Shown: positions 34,150 through 45,591 of the stretch, piece by piece
How positions within the stretch are numbered: the first letter of the stretch is position 1
Layout of the letters: each line of letters opens with the position of its first letter
Assembly: GCF_030272615.1 (NCBI RefSeq)
Contig: NC_081405.1
Span: 475,110,008 to 475,174,007, forward strand
Direction: 5' to 3'
Length of the DNA stretch: 64,000 bases
Source of the DNA: Cryptomeria japonica
Lineage: Eukaryota > Streptophyta > Pinopsida > Cupressales > Cupressaceae
Notes under the pieces: generated by a model
The model's input: the letters and a program-made list of their open reading frames with translations, nothing else
Databases searched by the model: none
What the model was told of the DNA's origin: nothing
Position numbers and translations under genes: made by a program

Positions 34150-35843
34150 ATTGGTATTTCCACTGTGGAAATAAAATCTAGGCCTGCTATTCCTGATAAT
34201 GTATACAATTGGCAAGTTTTTGCTGATGATGAAGACATTCTTAGGTTTATCCAATGTGTTGATGATTATGATGGACAAAAGATTGATTGCAATGCATTGG
34301 TGGAAGTGGTAGACAACAGAGAGATAGTGTTTGGAAATGATGTCGTCCAGTTGGAAACTAATGAAATACCCAAAGGGTTGGTGGAGCTAGAGATCATGTT
34401 TAGCTATAATGATAGTCATTTATATCAGCAATCTACCACCAAGTTGGAAGAGTTAGAGGAGGTAAACCTGGGGACAGAATCATCCCCTAAGATGGTATAT
34501 ATTGGAAAGAAACTACCCCCTCATGTCAAGACTAACCTTATTAATTTATTGAAAAGGTATAAGCATGTCTTTGCTTGGTCTTATGAAGACCTAAAGGTGT
34601 ATAGACAAGATCTTTTTCAGCATGAAGTTCCTTTACTTCCAGATGCTAAGCCTTTCAGACAAAAATAGAGGCCTATCAATCCCTTGTTAGAAACTAAAAT
34701 GCAACAAGAGTTGACCAAATTGAGAGAAGGGGGGATTATCAAACCAATAAGGCATTCTTCATGGGTCTCCAATTCGGTCTCAGTGAGGAAGAAGAATGGA
34801 GACATCAGATTGTGTATGATTTTAGGAATCTAAATGTTGCTTCCTTGAAAGATAATTACTCATCCCCAAATATGGAAGCCATGCTACAGAGAGTGATAAG
34901 ATGTGATCTTTTATCCATGATGGATGGTTTCTCAGGATATAATCAAGTGTTGGTAAAGGAGTCTAAACAGTTCAAGACAACTTTTACTACTCCATGGGGA
35001 ACTTATGTATATGTGAGAATGCCATTTGGATTAAAAAATGCAGGAGCTACATTTCAGAGAGCTATGGATGTAGCTTTCAAAGAATTCATAAACATCATCA
35101 TGGTGGTGTATCAAGATGACCTTACTTGTTTCTCTAAGAAAGCTGATGATCATTGTGGACATCTAGAAAAGGTGTTCAATAAAGCCTTGGAATTTGGTGT
35201 ATCACTGAATCCCAAGAAATGTCATTTTGGGGTCACTGAGGGAAAGCTACTAGGACACATAGTTTCCAAGGAGGGGGTAAGAATAGACCTTGAGAGAATT
35301 GAAGCAATCAATAAGGTGTCTGAACCTAAAAATGTGAAAGGTATCCAATCCTTTTTAGGTAAAGTAAATTTTGTCAGGAGATTCATTGCAAACTTTGCAG
35401 AGATAGTGAAGTCTATCGTCAAATTGCTTAAGAAGGATACAAAATTTCATTGGGATCAAGAAGCATCAAAAGCTTTTGCTGAGATTAAGAAGGCAATCCA
35501 GGAGGCACCAGTGTTGAAATCCCTTGATTATAGTAAGCCTTTTTCTCTGTTTTCTTTTGCTTCATATCATACGGTGCCTGTAGTATTACTACAAAAGGAC
35601 AATGAAGGATATGAGCATCCCATAGCCTTCTACAATAAGTCTTTGTAGGCGGCAGAACTAAAATATGAAACCATGGAGAAACAAGCTTATGCCCTAGTTA
35701 AAGCTGTTAAGGCTTTTAGGCCATATTTAGTGAATGCAAATATCATTGCCTATGTCCCACATGCTGTAGTTAAAGATATTTTGTCTCAGTCTGAGGTTAC
35801 TAGAAAGAGATGCAGACAGATTAATAAAATTTAGGAATTCAAC
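34150..35843 (+). pseudogene. reverse transcriptase and degenerate native RNase H
   Basis: RT motifs: HVFAWSYEDLKVY and VPLLPDAKPFRQ, TAG 34666, then TKLREGGIIKPIRHSSWVSN and VRKKNGDIRLC. A one-base frameshift follows near 34815. DFRNLNVASLKDNYSSP, SGYNQVLVKESKQFKTTF, MPFGLKNAGATFQRAM and the catalytic VVYQDDLTCFS (about 35105-35137) follow, then the connection FLGKVNFVRRFI. The native RNase H begins SLFSFASYHTVPVVLLQKD; the catalytic Asp normally found in the DAS motif is replaced by Phe. Its Glu survives (YETMEKQAYAL). TAG codons lie at 35646-35648 and 35832-35834. Confidence 0.88.
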
Positions 35844-37232
35844 TTGGAGATAAAGATCACCAAATTGGTGAGAGGTTTAGGTTTGGCTAAGCTCATGACT
35901 GAGTCGAATCTCATGAATGTAGAAATACACAATGTTGAGGTTAGAGATGCTTTGGTCACTGGTATTGAGAGGCAACCTTGGTACATGGAGATAATCCAAA
36001 CTTTGAGAGGTGATACATTCCCAGAAGAAATGACATATAGTCAGAAAAGAACTCTGAAACTTAAGTCCCAAAAATATGTGCTCATTTAGGGTGATCTTTT
36101 CTGGAGAAAAAGAGATGGAGAGTTACTAATGTGTTTGGATGAATTTCAAGCTAAATAGGTATTGACTGAAATGGTTGGAGTATGTGGAGGTCACTATTCC
36201 GCTAAGACTACTGCTGGTAAGGTAATCCAGGTTGGGTATTATTGGCCCACCTTATTTAAAGATACTCATACATATGTACAAAGATGTGACCCATGTCAGA
36301 GATTTTCATCCAAGCTCAAGTATGAAGGAGCCTTACCCCTAAATCCAGTCTCTGTAGAAGCTCCTTTTGTCCAGTGGGGCATTGATTTTATTGGAGAAAT
36401 TGTTGAGAAGTCAGGGAGAGGTCATGGATGGATCATAGTGGCCACTAATTATTTCACCAAATGGATAGAAGCCATCCCTACAAGAAAAGCTACTAGTAAA
36501 ATTGTCATTGATTTCCTGATGGATAACATTGTAACTAGATTTGGAACACCTGCAAAATTGGTGATGGATAATGCCATGTGTTTCAGATCAGAAGAATATG
36601 TAGGCTTCTGTACCAGTCACGGTATACTCATGTCATACTCTTCACCTTATCACCCTCAGGGGAATGGACAAGTAGAATCCAACAATAAAAGCCTGTTGAA
36701 TATCATCAAGAAAATCCTAGAAGAGAATAAAAGATCTTGGGATCAAAAGTTGAAGTTAGCTCTGTGGGCAGATAGAATAACAGTTAAGAAATCCATTGGA
36801 ATGTCACCTTTTGAATTAGTTTATGGTGCCCAAGCCAGATTGCCGGTAAATAACCTTCTTCCAGTGTATAAGTTTTTGTAGAATGAGGACATGGAGGTAT
36901 CTGAACCAATGGAAAATAAAATGATCCAAATTGTAGAAATAGAGGAGCTTAGGACTTCTGCCCATAAGAAAAATCAGAAGATCCAGTTGTAGTCAAAGTA
37001 TCTTTTTGATAAAAGGACATCACTAAGGAAGTTTCAAATTGATGACATGGTTCTTCAGTGGAATGCAAAAGGACAAGATAAGGGAAAGCATAAGAAATTT
37101 GAATCACTATGAATTGGCCCTTTTGTGGTCTGTGACTTAAATGGTAAGGATTCATATTTCTTGAAGAATATGGATGATGAAATGCAGGAATTTCCAGTGC
37201 ATGGACAATTTCTGAAGCATTATTTCTCTTAA
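35844..37232 (+). pseudogene. Ty3/gypsy integrase
   Basis: Same frame as RT. N-terminal zinc-binding region GGHYSAKTTAGKV ... CDPCQRF; catalytic core Asp in WGIDFIGEI, Asp in LVMDNAMCF and Glu in GNGQVESNNKSL; then a GPY/F-like C-terminus (GPFVVCDLNGKDSYFL). In-frame stops: TAG at 36087, 36156, 36879 and 36990, and TGA near 37110. The stop TAA is at about 37230. The 145 bp to LTR2 contain no coding sequence and no obvious purine tract. Confidence 0.88.
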
Positions 37233-38001
37233 TGTCCATGCACGGTAGGTCCTTTGTCTGTACATATTTTGTTCCTTTCCTGCTTTTCTATTTTGGTCTG
37301 TGTTTTGGTCCGTTTCTCCAGAGTTTCTGAGTTTTCTTGTGTTGATCTTGTGATCAACCATCCCCAGTCAGAGCCGCTGTTATCACTGATTAAAATGGGC
37401 TTTTCTTTTCCCATGATTGGCTATGTTTTGTTGAAATTTTGAATAAGGTGTAGTTTCAAATGCTTTATCTTTATTCTCAACCTCAAAGGTTTTAAGGGTT
37501 TTTGTTTTTAGATCCTCTTGTGTTTGTTTTAAACCCTCTTATTTCTAATCTTTCGTTACTTTATTCATTTAAGTAATGGGTCGCGGGGTCGTAGGAAGTG
37601 TTCCCCCTTGTTGTTTGCCTAGGCGGTTATGTTAATTAATTGAAAATTTTATGCCTTATATGTTTTTCTCCTAAAGTTGTCGTGCCCAGTAAGTAGTGCG
37701 CATCTCGCGGATGGATCCATGGCTCGTGTTATTTCGCTAGGCGAAGTTGCACGTAGTTTAAAAGCAGCAAAGTTGCAAAAACCACATGGCATGCCACATA
37801 GACGGTCCAGCTGGTTGTTGACAGTGAGTAAAATGGAGGTACATGGCACAAGTCACAACAGTCAGTGAGTCAGGATTAAAGGCGAGCCTCGAAGGTGAGT
37901 TAGGTCACAGATGGAGATGACCTGGCGGGTACAGCTGTCAATAAATTACTGGAGCCCCGTGGTTTTCTTTTGGTGAATAACAAAGTGACAAATCAGCTCT
38001 G

Positions 38002-39037
38002 AAGGTGACTGGGCGCCAGGTGTTCACAGTGAGTCAGTGGGCCCACCCCTCCTGAGAGCCTTTTCAGATGGTTAAGTGCCGATCAGTTTTAGAGATGATC
38101 CAATGGCCCGCGCTATATCGCAAGGGTAAGATGCTCATTCTTTATACCCCATGAAATAGCGAGAGTGAATGAGAGCCGTCCACATGTCATGATGGTGGCC
38201 CTGGAGGATACAACAGTTAAGAAGAAAGTGGGGCCATGTGGTTTCCTTTCGGCGTATAACAAAGTGACAAATCAGCTTCGAAGGTGACTGGGCGCTAGGT
38301 GTTCATAGTGAGTTAGCGGGCCCACCCCTCCCGAGAGCCTTTTCAGATGGTTAAGTGCCGATCAATTTTAGAGATGATCCAACGGCCCGCGCTATTTCGC
38401 AAGGGTAAGATGCTCATTCTTTATACCCCGCAAAATAGTGAGAGTGAACGAGAGCCGTCCACGTGTCATGATGGTGGCCCTGGAGGATACAACTATTAAG
38501 AAGAAAGTGGGGCCCCGTGGTTTCCTTTCAGCATATAACAAAGTGACAACTCAGCTCCGAAGGTGACTGGGTGCCAGGTGTTCATAGTGAGGCAGCAAGC
38601 CCACCCCTCTCGAGAGCCTCTTCAGATGGTTAAGTGCCAATTAGTTTTAGAGATGATCCAAAGGCCCACTCTATTTTGCAAGGGTAAGATGCTCATTCTT
38701 TATACCCTATGAAATAGTGAGAGTGAACGAGAGCTGTCCACGTGTCATGATGGTGGCCCTAGAGGATACAACTATTAAGAAGAAAGTGGGGCCCGTGGAT
38801 TCCTTTCAGTGTATAAAAAAGTGACAAATTAGCTCTGAAGGTGACTGGGCGCTAGGTGTTCATAGTGAGTCAGCGGGCCCACCCCTCCCGAGAGCCTCTT
38901 CAGATGGTTAAGTGCCGATCAGTTATAGAGATGATCCAATGGCCTGTGCTATTTCACAAGGGTAAGATGCTCATTCTTTATACCCCATGAAATAGCGAGA
39001 GTGAACGAGAGCTATCCACATGTCCGTTGACACGTGG
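38002..39037 (+). repeat. four 279-bp tandem units in U3 of LTR2
   Basis: Anchor aaggtgactggg at 38002, 38281, 38560 and 38838 (spacings 279, 279, 278). Each has the foldable CGCTATTTC...GAAATAGCG block and most have a CCACGTGTC G-box. One unit more than LTR1. Confidence 0.88.
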
Positions 39038-39078
39038 TCTAAGAAGAAAGTGTGGGCCCACCAAGGTGGAACCGGCGG

Positions 39079-39086
39079 TATAAAAG
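39079..39086 (+). promoter_or_regulatory. TATA box of LTR2
   Basis: tataaaag in the context ggcggTATAAAAGaaagac, matching LTR1. It would drive transcription rightwards over the accessory frame and into the CT array. Confidence 0.72.
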
Positions 39087-39676
39087 AAAGACACGCGGCT
39101 AGTGTCAAGTGGAATGCGAAGGGAATTTCAAGGCCAATGGTTGGATGCCACATGGTATCATGTAGCCAATAGAAAAGCAGGACCCAGATCAAAGCCAAAG
39201 CTGTTAGTTAATCTAACGCTCAATCAAGTTTCTTTTGATCGAACGGTTGGCATTATTTCGCAGGACTAAGCTGCCCGATAGTTATGCTTCGCGAAGTTGT
39301 GAAAGAGCAAAATGAAACACTTGTAGGAATGTTGTGACCCTTTGGAGTGAAAAATACGAATTCTCATATGAATTCAATTTTGAAGGGACGACCGAAGCAT
39401 GCGGAATCAATTTTATAGTTAAGGCCCTGAGTACAAATATTTGATTTCCTATCAACCAGGTGAAGATATCTTTTAAAGGATTTTGCAGAAGAGAAGACAT
39501 AGAGTTATTTTCCTCAGATACAAAGCAAGTCGGTTCATTTGCAGAGCAAATTCCTTCAAGCAAAGAACAAGTTCTCTCATATTCTTGTGTAGCAATTCTT
39601 GTGTAGTGTTCTAGATAGGATAACTGATTTGTCGAAGGATTGTTTAAGAGTGGTATTCATTTCTTGCATTTTCAAA

Positions 39677-42600
39677 ATGGCTCCTAAAAGAGAATTTTCT
39701 GGCAAAGTTGACTATTCAGAAAGGAGTGTTTGTGATGATATTTTAGAACAGTTGACGTTTTCAACTAATCAGGCATCAAAGGCAAAAGAGTTAGTGCCCA
39801 AGGCTCCCCATATAAAGATAGGAGAAGGATTATATGACAAAGGTAATTGGTTGAGAGACCCACAGGTTGGACTGTCTGGTTTGGGGTTGTTTAAAATTGG
39901 ATTCGGAATGAGAAATTCTCCTGCCCCACAAAATAGTATCTGGGAATTAGATGTCAGGAAATTAGTAGTCCCAGGGGTATTCATGGACCCAGATTTGCTG
40001 ACCCAAATTGCGTTCAACTATGATCCAGTCACAAGAAGCATTCAGGATGTAAATGGGAAAACCCTTGTTGAAATTAATGCTGAAGAGTTTAGGACAGCAT
40101 TTGGGCTTAATGAGTTCATAAACTTTCTAGAACCTATAAGTTTCACATCATTAGCCCAAATTTACGGTGCACAGAGGAGTCATCTCAGGAATGGGCCTCT
40201 CAAGGAGTTTTTTGTGAAAATAGGAGGGTTAACAGTTGTAGGACCCAATGCACAAGAGCCCTTTTCATTAAGTATGTTCACCTTAAGAGCCAAAGGAATG
40301 TATTGGGCACTTTGCCAAGTTTTGGGAGAAGATGCTGAAGAAAATATGCTGAATCATTACTTGTTAATGATTGCCTAGATTTTGAATCTTTCTCTTGCAA
40401 TTACATTTGATTATACCTCTTTTATTGTTGATGCTATCCATGGAGGGTTAATAGGAATCAAGAATGGAAAGGTGGATAGGCCTTTCAGATGGTACTCACT
40501 CCTAATGCATCTTTTTCTCTTCAAAGGTGGTGATTATTTTTCCAGTGGACTGGACCTGGTTAAGGAGAAGGAAGGAGAAAAAATACCAATAAAATTATGG
40601 AGTACTGTGTTGTCATGGGATAGAGAGGATGCCAGTTTTTTGAAGTTTGATAAATATTTTGCATCCAAAATAAGGACTCTCCTTTGCTTTGAGAACCCAA
40701 GAATCCCCAAGGTTCTTCTGGAATTCATAAGACAAAAGGAATTCATAGAGAACATAAAGGTTGTTCATAACTGGGGTGACATTTATTTGTATCCAGTCTC
40801 CACAGTTTTTAGAGTTTTTGGTTTCAGAGGCACCCCATTTTTGTTACCTTACCAGGTCCCTCTCAAAGTAGCAATCATAGAGATCCTTAGGCAAATTGGT
40901 GGCTTACAAGGGGTAGAGTTGATAGGCAGGGGTAAAGGAACTATTTTCCCTGCAGCTACCATAGCCCACCAATTTGTAATAACAAAGGGAGGCTAGAATT
41001 GCTTTGAGGATTTCCTCAGGCCTTATCATTTGTCCACTACAGTGTCCAGGTGTGCTGATCCAGAAGACTTCTTCAATGATATGTTTAGGAAGAAGGTAGC
41101 ATGCAGAGGTAGGCCTCATCAATTCCAGTTTCCTGAAGACCTCATTAGAAATGAGTTTGATCTAGATGAGTAGGAGCTAAGGAAAGAAAAGTGGGTGGCT
41201 TATAAGAAATCCTTGGATTTTGTGTATCAGTTTGATGCTAGCTATGACCCATTGTCTAGCTTTTTCCCACTAGAAGAGAAAACAAAGTTTTTGATTATTT
41301 GCTTTGAAGATGTGATGCAGACACTGAAGGAGAAGAGGGAAGCTATAATCAAGAGAAACCCTAAGAAGGAAAGAATAATCCTAAGTAGGTCAGCTTCTAG
41401 CAGGGCAATCCCTCCTGGTGATTACACACTGCATTAGAAATCCAGTTATAGTGTGTTGATGCTTACAACAGGGGAGCCCTCTACCTCCAAAGGAAAGAGG
41501 AAGATACAAGATGTCATTGACATTCAAGAAAGCCCAAAGAAGAAAAGGGTGGGGAAAGAAGTGCAATCAAATACACCTTTGTATTCCCCATTACAATCCC
41601 CTATCTATATAGGAAATGAGCAAGCAGCAGCTGAGCAACTCCTACAGTTAGGTAGTCTCGGGGAAATTGCATACACTTATGATGAAGTAGAGGAAGGAAT
41701 GCCAGAGGAACCCATTGCTGCTGAAATGGATATCACTACCACTGAACTCAAAGGCCAGGAGTGGGATCCTGAAATAAAACAGGCAAGTAGTGCCTTTTTA
41801 GCTGATAACAATTTTGTCACATCAGAAGCATTTATGTAGTTTATATGGAAACAACACATAGATAAATATAATGCTAGATGTGAAACAAGAAAGGTTGAGT
41901 AGCCCAATAAAGATCTAGCTCTGGTGGAAGAGGAAATAAAGCAAAAGATGATGGAAGAATTCAAAACCATCACCCCTGAGCAGGGAAGAGATATGGTAGC
42001 ACAAGCTGGAGTGCTTATCTTACCCGAATGGGATATAACAGACGCCCTGGTACTAGATGCAGTGAGAAAAGAGACTAAACCCATGCAGGGGATTATTTTC
42101 AATAAGGACAATGCTGCACTCGTCATGTGGTCTCTTAAGAGAAATGAGAGTAAGAAAAGCAAAGACACCCCAGGGTCAAGTTACCTTGGTGGAATGATGG
42201 TGAAGAGAGTGCAGAGTACAGGGGTAGTGGAGGCTGCTAGCACTGTGCTAGAAACTGCAAAATTTAGTGTTGCAGTAGCAGAGAAGGAAGCCAAAGAGAA
42301 AGAGGCCCTCCAAATCAAGCTGGAAATAGTTTTAAAGGCCTATAACAGTGGCAAGGAGGAGGTAAGAGGTAAGGATAGCATCATTGCCAAGCTGCAGAGC
42401 CAGTTGACTGGACAATACCATCAAGCTGAGTCTTCAACACTGATGATTTCCTCTTCTCCTACAAGGCCTCCACCTACTAGCCCTATCATTGATTTTCCAC
42501 CATCTCCAGCACCCTCCAGCTCTCAAATGATTGAAGTTACTCCTCAAGAATTGGAAAATTTGAAACAGGCTCAAGCCTTATATGCAAAGAAGTATGAGGA

Positions 42601-43318
42601 GAGGGTAAGAGGTACAATTTCCAGTTTTGCAGATACAATAAATGTCTCATTTCTCTACAACAATGTAGGTAAAATTATGGATATATGGAATGAGCTCAGG
42701 AGAGACAAGGCCATTTTGACACCTATCTTTGACAGATGGAGGCCTAGGGAGCAAGATTTAGAGTTTATGTGTGTATCTTGCGATGAGGCAAGGGCCAATC
42801 CCATCATCAAATCCACTTCTGATGTCGCTAAAGTCTTAGTACAATTAGCAGCAGAGGTGGATAATGTGGATAGGAAGATTAATTTGTGCAAGAAGGAGTA
42901 CCTTGATCAAGTTTTTGAGTTGCTCCCAGGAGTTTTTGCTAGCCCGGATCAATTAAAGGACAAACAAATGTGGCTTAAGGAGATAGAAGCTAAATTTTTA
43001 GCAAGAGTTAAAGGAATTATTGATCTTGATGATGCTTCTTTCTTTGTTGTGACAATACAAGAGATAGAGAAAATTGAGTCACATTATGGTTTTCTCAATT
43101 CAGAGGTCAACAAAATGAGAAATTCTTGGAAAAGGTTGACTAAGACTAAAGATAAGGTGATTAATTTCTCATGGCCGATAGAAGAAGTGTATAATGAGTG
43201 GATAATTAAATATTCCACCCACAATATGAAGCAGGTGGAGAGTGCCCTTGAAAAGATAGAAGAGGTTGCAACCAAACAGCTTGTTGAAGAAACTACAGAG
43301 GCTGAAAAGAGCTTGTAA
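39677..43318 (+). pseudogene. LTR-encoded accessory protein, 1,213 codons, interrupted only by six TAG codons
   Basis: Unrecognised protein, not gag or pol. It starts MAPKREFSGKVDYSERS, the first ATG of the leader. The whole span stays in one frame with no TAA, TGA or frameshift. TAGs lie at codons 234, 440, 499, 587, 721 and 742. Residues 1-500 look folded (LVVPGVFMDPDLLTQIAF, EEFRTAFGLNEF, WSTVLSWDREDASFLKF) and faintly recall plant mobile-domain/transposon-associated proteins. Residues 595-630 contain basic nuclear-signal-like motifs (KRKIQDVID, SPKKKRVGKE). A Pro/Ser linker (RPPPTSPIIDFPPSPAPSSS) lies near 935-955. The C-terminus (960-1210) is helical and charged, likely coiled coil (VLVQLAAEVDNVDRKI). 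Lying downstream of the LTR TATA box, it would be the first frame on the element's RNA. Confidence 0.75.
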
Positions 43319-44257
43319 CTATTTTTGCGAAAAGCTTGTAACCTCTTTATTTTGAAAGAAATGATTGTAACAAACTCTCCTTGAGAAGTCCGAAGCTTTG
43401 TGCATCCATGTTGTTATAAATGGATACCAGGACTAGAGGAAGAGGGACTGCAAAAAATTGTAAGAAAATGCTACAGAAATTTATCTGAGCTTTTCTAAGT
43501 TTAATGGAGAATACTTGAAATTTCTTGTAATATTTCTTGAACTAAAGATCAATATATAGACCGTCGGTTTTGAGTAAAGCTTTGTGTTGTCTTCAAGTGT
43601 GTTTACAAATTTGTTTACTTCTTTCATTCTTAATAATCTAGGGTTGTTTTGTTTGAATGGAATTGCAAAGCAATTTTAGTAGAAGTGTTCATTAGCTTTT
43701 CTCTTTAGGAGGGAAATTAAAGATGCAAGGATCACTCATACCAGTAAACTCTTTGGAAGAGACTTTGAATTTTGATGATCATAGCTTAGTTTGGAATGCT
43801 TGAAATTCTTGTAGGTGTCAGGCATATACAAGAATTAATAGAAACCAAGCCGACGGGAAGCATAAAGATGTTCTGTTTGAGGAGTTTTATTTGAGTTTAG
43901 ATGACTCTGTGACCTTGGATAAGGCACTAGTATTAATCTAAGTTGTTTATTGCATGCTTTGTTGATCGAAATACTAAATTTAAGTACAATTTCCATTCTT
44001 TGTTTTCAGTTGATTTCAAGGTGAATAGATCCACTGGTTTTCTAGACTGGTTTGCTGTGGGTTTATGTTAGAAAGTGTGAGTTTAATTCACAAAGGTATA
44101 CCCACCTAGGCTTTGAGTAAGCCCAAAGTGTAGAAGGTTCAATCAAACCTTGTCATATGTTGTCTTAAGAATTTCCTTATCTTTAATGTCTCTTCTACAC
44201 CGAGTTTAAACATATTATTCTAAGGATGTTAAAGGGAATCAGATTTTGAAGACAACA

Positions 44258-44553
44258 CTCTCTATATCCCTCTCTACCTCTCCATTTATCACTTCCTATA
44301 TCCTTATCTTTCTATCTCTCTATCTCCCCCACTCTAATTATCACACTCTTTGTATCTCTACTTATCCCTCTCCCCCTTTCTTCTCTCCTTCCATCTCTCC
44401 CTCATTCTTACCCCCCTTAATATTTTACAAATTATATTCTCTTTAGATCCTTTCTATCCCTATATATATCTCTTTCTATGTTATCTCCCCCTATCTCCCC
44501 ATCACTCCCTCTTTTTATATATCTCTACTTCTATTCTCTCTAATGTATATATA

Positions 44554-44621
<68 letters not shown>

Positions 44622-45437
44622 AAATTATAAAGCTCTCTCTCTCTCTCTCTCCATATCTCTTCCACAATATGTCTTTTTCTATATTTCATCTCCATCTCTC
44701 TCTTGCTATTCTATACATCTCTTTTTATACATATATCTCTATCTCTCTCCTTGTCCATCTCTATCTATCTATATTTTCCTCTATCTATATCAATACCCCC
44801 CAATTTCTCTCTTTGGGTCAATCCCTCTCTTTATCTTACCCTCCTCTCTATTTCTGCCCATCTCTCCCTCCCTCATTCCCTCCCTATCCCCTTATCTATC
44901 TCTTTATCTCTACCTCTCTTTCCCTTTTTCTTCCTGTATATCTTTATATCTCTCACCCTCTCTCCATCTCTATTTGTCCATGTATTTATCTCTCTTCCTC
45001 TTCCCCTCTCTCTATATCTACAACTCTCTAGCTCTATCTCACCATTACTCACACACACATTCCCTATTTCTCTCTCCTTATCTTTATATCTATATCTCTC
45101 TCACTCACACAGACACACACTCCACCCTATTTCACCCTCCCTATCTCTATTCTATCTCACTATCTCTATATCTTATTTACTCCTTTTCATTCATCTCTCT
45201 CACACTCTCTGTATCCCTCTCTACCTCTCCATTTACCAATTCCTATATCTTTATCTTTCTATCTATCTCCCCCTCTCTAATTCTTACTCTCTTTCTATCT
45301 CTATTTATCCCTCTCGACCTTTTTTCTCTCCTTCCATCTCTCCCTCTTTCTTGCCCCTCTTAATATTTTACAAGTTATATTTACTCTCTAGACCCTTTCT
45401 ATCCCTATATCTATCTTTTTATATCTGTCACTCTTGC

Positions 45438-45495
<58 letters not shown>

Positions 45496-45591
45496 CACAC
45501 ACACTCCTTATCTCTTCCACAATGTCTTTTTCTATATTTTATCTCCATCTCTCTCTAGCTAGTCTATCTATCTCTTTTTATACATATATCT
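44258..45591. repeat. CT-rich long-period tandem array, right part
   Basis: Continuation of the array left of the 20-kb element: ctctctatatccctctctac at 44258 and again, slightly changed, near 45206. It includes a (CT)n tract at 44563-44616, a second CT tract near 45437-45462 and a (CA)n run near 45463-45504. It ends where the next copia LTR starts, in the middle of the array word tacatatatct. Confidence 0.85.

Larger units (their letters stand above)
24195..44257 (+). mobile_element. complete 20-kb Ty3/gypsy (Tat-like) retrotransposon with giant ORF-bearing LTRs
   Basis: Two direct repeats of 6,570 bp (24195-30764) and 6,880 bp (37378-44257) flank a 6.6-kb internal region. Ends are TGTTATCAC...GACAACA (the left LTR start has mutated to TATTATCAC). 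The primer site follows LTR1. Internal order: gag, protease, an extra RNase H, RT, degenerate RNase H, integrase. Integrase after RT makes it Ty3/gypsy; the extra RNase H points to the Tat group. It inserted in the CT-rich array, giving ctctc on both sides. The LTRs differ at a few bases per line by eye, so the insertion is not recent. All coding frames are broken, mostly by TAG. Confidence 0.9.
37378..44257 (+). repeat. LTR2 (6,880 bp), contains the better preserved accessory frame
   Basis: Right LTR, starting TGTTATCACTGATT and ending GAAGACAACA. It has four tandem 279-bp units instead of three, the TATA box at 39079, the accessory frame 39677-43318 and 939 bp of 3' sequence. Beyond 44257 the CT-rich array resumes. 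Confidence 0.92.

Noticed and set aside
39677-43318. TAG recoded as sense in this genome
   Set aside because: TAG is also used as the terminal stop here and some sites are CAG in the sister LTR; CHG decay explains it. None of the TAGs has a CARYYA readthrough context.
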